A program made the translations under genes and the position numbers. This document shows, in pieces, positions 30,707-36,125 of a stretch of 36,125 nucleotides of DNA. The stretch lies in the NCBI GenBank assembly GCA_013286205.1, contig JABDGD010000021.1, positions 1 to 36,125 on the forward strand, given 5' to 3'. Below the pieces are notes generated by a model, which saw only the letters and a list, made by a program, of their open reading frames with translations, did not search any database and was not told where the DNA came from. The DNA is from Candidatus Firestoneibacteriota bacterium (lineage in GTDB: Bacteria; Oederibacteriota; Muellerivitia; Muellerivitales; Muellerivitaceae). Position 1 is the stretch's first letter; the number at the start of each line of letters is the position of its first letter.

Positions 30707-33096
30707 ATCATCAAGCGCAGGAAGGCTTTTTAACCGCGGTTGAGTTTCCAAAACTATTGGAAGCGCTGGCTTTGGATTGCCAAACGCTGGCGGGTAAAAC
30801 CCATTTGAAGTCTTTCCGTCCTTTGGCGGATACGGCTGTGGTAGAAAGCCGGCTCCGTAAAACGCAAGAACTCGAAAAACACATCCTGAAAAATAACACC
30901 ATTACCATTCCGGATAGCCAGTATTTTCAATCGGCTTTTCAACAGGCCCGTTCTCAGGGTCAAATTTTATCCGCGGAAGAATTGGCCTCCCTCAGCCGCT
31001 TTCTGGCGGACGTGGTGCGTCTGAGGCAATCGCTTTCGCCTCAAGAGGGAATTCCCCCTATCTTTCAAGCCTGGTTAGACCGATTACATGCTCTGCCCGC
31101 TTTACGGGATCTTTTAAAAGAGAAGGTTTCGGATAAAGGCGAAGTCTTGGATGGTGCCTCCGCTGATCTCAAATCTGTGCGCGACCAGCTCAGGTCGCTG
31201 CGTTCTGAAATTCAAAATTTTTATCAAAAGTTTCTTCAAAGAAGCGACGCGGGTGATGTGCTTCAAGAGAAGATCATCACCGAACGCGAAGGCCGTTTAG
31301 TGGTGCCAGTGCGGCGGGATCATCAAAACGCGGTGCCGGGCTTTGTGCATGGCTTATCGGCCTCAGGGGCGACGCTTTTTGTGGAACCCAAAGAAATGGT
31401 CGAGAGCAATAACCGGGTTCGAGAGGCTTTACTGCGTGAAGACGAAGAAATCAGGAAAGTTCTCCGGGAAACCACCCAGGCGGTTTTAGAAGTTTCGGCT
31501 GAAATTGAGGGCACGGTTCAAACCTGCGCCGAGATTGATACCCATGGGGCCCTGGCCCTTTTTGCCTCCCGCTATGACGGCCAATTTATTACGCCGCAAA
31601 CCGGCGGTTCTTTGAAACTACAGGTAGCCCGCCATCCTTTGCTGGCGCTGGAAGCCAAGGACAAGTTCCGTGAAAAAGTAATTCCGCTCGATTTGGTTTT
31701 TGAAAATGAAGTAAAGGTCATTCTGGTATCGGGTCCCAATGCGGGTGGTAAAACGGTTGGTCTTAAAACCCTTGGTCTGGCCTGTGCCACGGCTCAGTCC
31801 GGTATTCCGATTTTGGCCCGGGCGGATAGCGCCATTCCAGCCATTCTTCACTTTGACACCGATCTTCGAGATGAACAAAGTCTCTCTGACCATTTGAGCA
31901 CTTACGCGGCCAAATTAGTGGCTTTGAAACGAATGATGGATCAGGCGGGACCTCAAACTTTGTATTTACTCGATGAACTCGGCGCCGGCACTGACCCCCG
32001 AGAGGGCGGCGCTTTAGGATTGGCTTGCCTTGAAGTGTTTCGCGAAAAGGGAGCTTTTGTTTTGGCCAACACTCACCAACCTTTGCTCAAACTTTTAACC
32101 CAGGAAGAGAAGGGTATGGCGAATGCCGCCATGTTGTTTGATGAAACTACGGGCAAGCCTACCTTCTGTTTGGTCTCGGGCATTCCGGGACGCTCTTACG
32201 CTTTAACGCTGGCCAAGCAAATGGGCTTCAGCGATGAACTTCTAGAACGAGCCAAAACCCATTTGCCGCCGGGAGAAGCTGATTTGTCAGAATTGCTGGC
32301 AAAACTGGGACAGGAAAAAGACGCCGCTGAAAAAGCGAAGCAAGAAGCTGAAAAAATCCGTGACGGACTGAAAAAAACTGAGCAGGAACTTTTAACAGCC
32401 AAACGTCAAATTAAAGACGAGGCGAAAAATATTAAAAAAGCCGCTCAGGTCGAAGCTGAGGGTATTGTTAAAAATACCCGCCGCCAGATGGAGCATTTAA
32501 TACAGGGCGTTAAAACGCCTGCCGGTCAAAATTTGAATAAAGACCGGATGCGCAACGCCAAGCAGGAAGTGAATCAAAAATTAAAGAATGTGGCGCCCGC
32601 GCCCGAAAAGATCATTTTAGAAGTGGCGGATCCCCATCCGGGGGACAAGGTTTTGTTTAAACCGGGCGACAGCAATGTGCTGATTGTGAGTGTGGACGAA
32701 GATAAGGCCGAAGCGGTCATTCAAATGGACAACGGCATGAAGTTGACCTGCAAATACTCTGATTTGGGCCTGGTCATTAAAGCGACACCTAAACCTAAAG
32801 CCCCTCTACAAATAAGCGGAGTAATGAGTGCTAAAGCTATGGATGAAAAAGGAAGTTTGGACATCGACTTGAGGGGTAAAATGGTCGACCAGGCTTTGCC
32901 GCTGGTGGATAAATTTTTAGATGATGCGCTCCTGTCGGGGTTGCCCTTTGTTCGTATTATTCACGGCAAAGGTACGGGTGCCTTACGCGAGGCGATTCAT
33001 ACCCATTTACCGATTCATCATAAGAACGTCGAGTTTACGATGGCCGAACCGTCTCAGGGCGGCGCGGGTGTGACTGTGGTTAAGTTTAGAAAGTAA
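30703..33096 (+). CDS. mutS2: MutS2 (MutS-like ATPase with Smr domain)
   Basis: 797 residues, GTG start in a GTGA overlap with mpg. The core and clamp helices fill residues 1-330. The ATPase has Walker A GPNAGGKT at 344-351 and Walker B YLLDELGAGTD with D424 and E425, plus the MutS signature DEQSLSDHLSTYA. A Lys/Glu-rich coiled coil lies about 505-615. The Smr nuclease domain is the last 78 residues, starting DIDLRGKMVDQAL at 720 and holding IIHGKGTGALR. The protein lacks the mismatch-recognition domain of MutS. In known cases MutS2 opposes homologous recombination or rescues collided ribosomes. All parts look intact. Confidence 0.96.
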   Translation: MNHQAQEGFLTAVEFPKLLEALALDCQTLAGKTHLKSFRPLADTAVVESRLRKTQELEKHILKNNTITIPDSQYFQSAFQQARSQGQILSAEELASLSRFLADVVRLRQSLSPQEGIPPIFQAWLDRLHALPALRDLLKEKVSDKGEVLDGASADLKSVRDQLRSLRSEIQNFYQKFLQRSDAGDVLQEKIITEREGRLVVPVRRDHQNAVPGFVHGLSASGATLFVEPKEMVESNNRVREALLREDEEIRKVLRETTQAVLEVSAEIEGTVQTCAEIDTHGALALFASRYDGQFITPQTGGSLKLQVARHPLLALEAKDKFREKVIPLDLVFENEVKVILVSGPNAGGKTVGLKTLGLACATAQSGIPILARADSAIPAILHFDTDLRDEQSLSDHLSTYAAKLVALKRMMDQAGPQTLYLLDELGAGTDPREGGALGLACLEVFREKGAFVLANTHQPLLKLLTQEEKGMANAAMLFDETTGKPTFCLVSGIPGRSYALTLAKQMGFSDELLERAKTHLPPGEADLSELLAKLGQEKDAAEKAKQEAEKIRDGLKKTEQELLTAKRQIKDEAKNIKKAAQVEAEGIVKNTRRQMEHLIQGVKTPAGQNLNKDRMRNAKQEVNQKLKNVAPAPEKIILEVADPHPGDKVLFKPGDSNVLIVSVDEDKAEAVIQMDNGMKLTCKYSDLGLVIKATPKPKAPLQISGVMSAKAMDEKGSLDIDLRGKMVDQALPLVDKFLDDALLSGLPFVRIIHGKGTGALREAIHTHLPIHHKNVEFTMAEPSQGGAGVTVVKFRK

Positions 33097-33106
33097 CAAG
33101 GAACCG

Positions 33107-34906
33107 ATGAAGTATTCCGACGAAATAATCCAAAGAGTCAAAGACGCTACCGACATCGTGTCAGTGGTGGGCGAATATGTCTCGCTCAAAAAAGCGGGCA
33201 ACAGCTACAAGGGTCTTTGTCCTTTCCATAGCGAAAAGTCGCCGAGTTTCAACGTGTCGGCTTCGCGCAACGGCTTCCATTGCTTTGGTTGCGGCAAAGG
33301 CGGCAATGTCATCACCTTCATTATGGAAATGGAGAAGATGCCCTTCCCGGAGGCGCTCCGTCTCTTAGCGGACAAAGCCAACATCGCCCTGCCCAAACAG
33401 GAAGAAAGCACCCGAGACCTAGCGGCTGAAAAAGTTCGGGAACGGATGCAAGCCATCAACGAGTTCGCGGGTAAGTTTTTTTATGACCGGCTCCTCTCCC
33501 AGGATGGACAGGCCGCCCGGGACTATTTCAAAGGCCGGGGATTCACCAAAGAAGACGCGGTGAAATACCAGATCGGTTTCGCTCCCGATGGTTGGGAAAG
33601 CCTGAAAATAGCGGGTCAAAAAGCCGGGTTTACCCCCTCGGAATTACTGTCCGCGGGCCTTATTGTGCATAACGAGGAAAAGAACAAGGATTACGACAAG
33701 TTTCGCAATCGTCTGATGTTTCCGGTAAAAGATAACTATGCTAGAATCATCGCCTTTGGGGGCAGAACGCTTAGCGATGAAGCAGGACCAAAATACCTAA
33801 ACTCACCCGAAACCTTACTTTTTAAGAAAAGTGAATGCTTGTACCTGCTGGACATGGCCCGTGAGGCTATACGCCAGAAGGGATACGTTTTGGTTGTGGA
33901 AGGTTATTTTGACGCTTTGGCGCTGCATCATTTTGGGTTGGAAAACGCGGTCGCTACTTTAGGAACCGCTTTAACGTCTCAACATGGCAGGCTCTTGAAG
34001 CGCTACACCACCGAAGTGGTGTTTTCGTACGACGCGGACATGGCAGGCCAAGCGGCGGTGCTCAGAGGTTTTGAGCCGCTGATTCAGGCAGGCCTCAATA
34101 TTCGTGTTTTAGTCATGCCTGACGTGAAGGACCCTGACGAGTATTTGCAAAAGCACTCAAAGGAAGAATTTGAGGCGATGGTCGAGAAGGCCCCCGGATT
34201 TTTCCGCTGGTGGGCGCAGTCGTTGAAGAAAAAGTTCCAGGGTTCGCCCGTGGAAGAGCGCATGAGAGCGCTGCAAGGTTTTGTGCCGATGATTGTGCAG
34301 ATACCGGACGAGGTACTGGTGCAGGCGGCCTGCTCGGCGATCGAGTCTGAGCTGGGCTTGGATAACCGGGATCTGTTGACGATTGTGAATACCGAACGCA
34401 AAAAAGGCCCTCGGAAAACCGCTCCGGAGCGGGTGGAGCCGGTTGATGTAAAGGAAGAAAGTGCGCCGAACGCCAAACCGGTTTTCGCGGCGAACGATTT
34501 ACAGATTGAAGCGGATTTTTTAGCGCTGCTGACCGAAGAGAAGGGCGAGTTTGTGCCCTGGGCCGTGAACGAATTGTCGCCCGAAGTTTTCTACGTCGAA
34601 AGCTTTAGGCAACTATTCGAGGAGTTGAGCGCGGGGGATATCAAACCCGAGCAGTTGAATCAGGTTCCTGAATTGGAGCCTTCTTTTATCCGTATTGAGA
34701 ACCAATCGGAGAAAAAGCATCGAGAGGCCATGTTAATTGATTTGGCCACGGCGCTGAAGAAGCGCTACTTCAAGCGCCAGCTGGCGGACTTGAGGAGTCG
34801 GCAGACGGAAGCGGAAAAGGCCGGAGATGTAGAGCAGGCTCTGCTGTTGGCTCAGCAGATCATGATGTTAAAGAGACAACATTCTCAAGAGGTGGAAAGT
34901 AAATGA
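33107..34906 (+). CDS. dnaG: DNA primase
   Basis: 599 residues. It makes RNA primers at the replication fork. The N-terminal zinc-binding module has C38, H41, C59 and C62 (CPFH and CFGC). The polymerase core follows, with [12 protein letters not shown] and the Toprim motif VVEGYFDAL (E265), then [11 protein letters not shown] with D309 and D311 for metals. The C-terminal helicase-binding part (about 470-599) is present but divergent. The ATG is preceded by AAGGA. It starts 10 bases after mutS2 and its stop overlaps rpoD as ATGA. Confidence 0.97.
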   Translation: MKYSDEIIQRVKDATDIVSVVGEYVSLKKAGNSYKGLCPFHSEKSPSFNVSASRNGFHCFGCGKGGNVITFIMEMEKMPFPEALRLLADKANIALPKQEESTRDLAAEKVRERMQAINEFAGKFFYDRLLSQDGQAARDYFKGRGFTKEDAVKYQIGFAPDGWESLKIAGQKAGFTPSELLSAGLIVHNEEKNKDYDKFRNRLMFPVKDNYARIIAFGGRTLSDEAGPKYLNSPETLLFKKSECLYLLDMAREAIRQKGYVLVVEGYFDALALHHFGLENAVATLGTALTSQHGRLLKRYTTEVVFSYDADMAGQAAVLRGFEPLIQAGLNIRVLVMPDVKDPDEYLQKHSKEEFEAMVEKAPGFFRWWAQSLKKKFQGSPVEERMRALQGFVPMIVQIPDEVLVQAACSAIESELGLDNRDLLTIVNTERKKGPRKTAPERVEPVDVKEESAPNAKPVFAANDLQIEADFLALLTEEKGEFVPWAVNELSPEVFYVESFRQLFEELSAGDIKPEQLNQVPELEPSFIRIENQSEKKHREAMLIDLATALKKRYFKRQLADLRSRQTEAEKAGDVEQALLLAQQIMMLKRQHSQEVESK

Positions 34907-36125
34907 AGCAACCAACCAAGGCAAAAGAACACGTCACTAAAATTCTCGAAGTCGGTAAAGAGAAGGGATACATTACCTATAAACAGGTGAACGATATTCT
35001 GCCGGATGAGGTCGTCTCTTCCGAAGAAATTGACGATATTCTTTTAATGCTGGGCGAAAACGACATCAAGATTGTCGACCAGGAAGAAAAAGCTCCGGTG
35101 ATTCCGGACGGCGATAAAGAAGTGGGCGCGGCTGGCGCGACTAAAGATGAAGATGAAGATGACAGCGAAGAGTTTGAAAAGAACTTTGAGACTGCCGGCG
35201 TCGAAACCCGCATGGGCGACCCGGTGAAGATGTATTTGCATGAAATGGGCCGTATTTCCCTGTTAACCCGTGAAGAAGAAATTTCGATCGCTAAGCGTAT
35301 CGAAGCGGGCGAATTCAGAGTGGAAAAAGCGGTTTGGGGCTCGGCGATGGGGTTCCAGATTTTGCATGACCTCTTTAATGACATTATTAAAAAGAAGAAG
35401 ACTCTCCAAGAAACTATTGATCTGGATCCCTACGCGGACTTGCCGGGCGGGGTTCCTGAAAAGCAAATCTATACCAAAATCCGTAAAAACAACGTCAAAC
35501 TTAACGCCATGGAAAAGCAAATTAAACAAATGCAGCATAAGGTGCATTTGAAGTCCCTCGGCGCGGATAAACGTAAAGAATTGGCCGAACAGCTCGATAC
35601 CAAGCTGATCGATTTGATCTGGTTGATCAAAGACTGCCAGTTCCAAAAGAAAGTTAAAGAACGCATGATCGGCCGCTTGCGCGAACAGGGCGAACTGATT
35701 GAAGAACAAGAACACATCATGCATTTGCAAGAAAAACAAATGAAGCTGACGCCGGAAGCCTACGTCAAATTGCCCAGCTATTTGAAGCACGGCTCCCACA
35801 GCGAAATTAAGATTCTTGAAAAGAAGAGCAGTGCCAAGGGCGATGACTTCGAAAGAGCCTGCAAAGCTTGGGATGAAGCCCGTCACCACATTAAGAAATT
35901 AGAAAAAGAATCCATGTCGACCCGGGATCAAACCAAGGTCATCATGAAGAGCATCCGCGTGGGCGAACGTGAAGCCTACTACGCCCGTATGGAGCTCGTT
36001 GAAGCTAACTTGCGCTTGGTCATTTCCATCGCGAAAAAATACACGAATCGCGGCTTGCCGTTCCTGGACTTGATCCAGGAAGGTAACATCGGTTTGATGC
36101 GCGCGGTTGAGAAGTTTGAATACCG
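34903..36125 (+). CDS. rpoD: Primary sigma factor RpoD (sigma-70), cut by the right edge
   Basis: The frame is open from ATG 34903 to the window end (407 codons seen). Region 1.1 is at residues 5-65 ([36 protein letters not shown]), followed by an acidic stretch. Region 1.2 begins at about 105 ([21 protein letters not shown]). A long charged, helical non-conserved region runs from about 135 to 355. Regions 2.1-2.2 close the window: [43 protein letters not shown]. The presence of region 1.1 and the large insert marks it as the housekeeping sigma factor. Regions 2.3-4.2 lie beyond 36125. The ATGA overlap with dnaG and the order dnaG-rpoD match the macromolecular synthesis operon. Confidence 0.96.
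   Translation, partial: MKQPTKAKEHVTKILEVGKEKGYITYKQVNDILPDEVVSSEEIDDILLMLGENDIKIVDQEEKAPVIPDGDKEVGAAGATKDEDEDDSEEFEKNFETAGVETRMGDPVKMYLHEMGRISLLTREEEISIAKRIEAGEFRVEKAVWGSAMGFQILHDLFNDIIKKKKTLQETIDLDPYADLPGGVPEKQIYTKIRKNNVKLNAMEKQIKQMQHKVHLKSLGADKRKELAEQLDTKLIDLIWLIKDCQFQKKVKERMIGRLREQGELIEEQEHIMHLQEKQMKLTPEAYVKLPSYLKHGSHSEIKILEKKSSAKGDDFERACKAWDEARHHIKKLEKESMSTRDQTKVIMKSIRVGEREAYYARMELVEANLRLVISIAKKYTNRGLPFLDLIQEGNIGLMRAVEKFEY

Noticed and set aside
35263..35889. 208-codon open frame on the minus strand opposite rpoD
   Set aside because: It lies entirely within the clearly coding rpoD frame; its composition (Phe/Leu/His-rich) is the reverse shadow of Lys/Glu-rich codons, and no ribosome binding site or family match was seen.
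1..36125. CRISPR arrays, insertion sequences, tRNA or rRNA genes, prophage
   Set aside because: No spaced direct repeats, transposase or integrase frames, cloverleaf-like sequences or phage structural genes were seen on either strand.

Overview
The window reads as a chromosomal stretch of a diderm (Gram-negative-type) bacterium. It is dense in genes, almost all on the + strand, with mid-range GC. Evidence for an outer membrane is three Sec-exported proteins with probable outer-membrane beta-barrels, a lipid-linked glycan polymerase/ligase-type protein and a GHMP kinase beside cdsA. I cannot name the phylum with confidence. The rpsU / yqeY-mpg-mutS2-dnaG-rpoD order is one I recall from deltaproteobacterial-type genomes, and the mix of DUF2723, TPR-barrel and GH92 proteins also fits uncultivated lineages such as Omnitrophota or Elusimicrobiota. 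This is inference only. No mobile element, tRNA, rRNA or CRISPR array was seen, and no gene-free stretch exceeds about 225 bases.

Layout. 1-1408: end of a cysteine desulfurase followed by mnmA, a sulfur-donor/tRNA-thiolation pair. 1452-3225: an exported NHL-repeat beta-propeller protein and a small glycine-zipper membrane protein. 3330-10929: an RlmI-like rRNA methyltransferase, then a sugar/glycan block (nucleotide-sugar epimerase, GT4 glycosyltransferase, O-antigen-ligase/TPR protein, DUF2723 membrane protein) with overlapping or abutting genes. 11014-13103: a HemQ/chlorite-dismutase-family protein, then an ECF sigma factor coupled to an NrsF/DUF1109 membrane anti-sigma factor; an ECF-type promoter motif precedes the sigma gene. 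13106-14134 (the only minus-strand gene): a Nudix-GNAT fusion. 14197-16452: a secreted GH92 alpha-mannosidase.

16482-21277 is the classic translation/envelope operon rpsB-tsf-pyrH-frr-uppS-cdsA with a structured leader. It is followed by a divergent galactokinase-family GHMP kinase. 22715-28118 holds two paralogous exported proteins, each a periplasmic TPR domain fused to a C-terminal beta-barrel, with a third barrel-like protein and the tRNA methylthiotransferase mtaB between them. 28121-29103 carries a methyltransferase and a HIT protein. 29156-29499 is a self-contained rpsU unit with promoter and terminator. 29581 to the right edge is a tight operon yqeY-mpg-mutS2-dnaG-rpoD, with rpoD cut by the window end.

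Most genes are housekeeping. The less ordinary parts are the TPR-barrel paralog pair, the GHMP kinase with altered sugar-binding motif, the sigma/anti-sigma module with its candidate self-promoter next to an orphan HemQ-like gene, and the rpsB leader with several UNCG-type hairpins.
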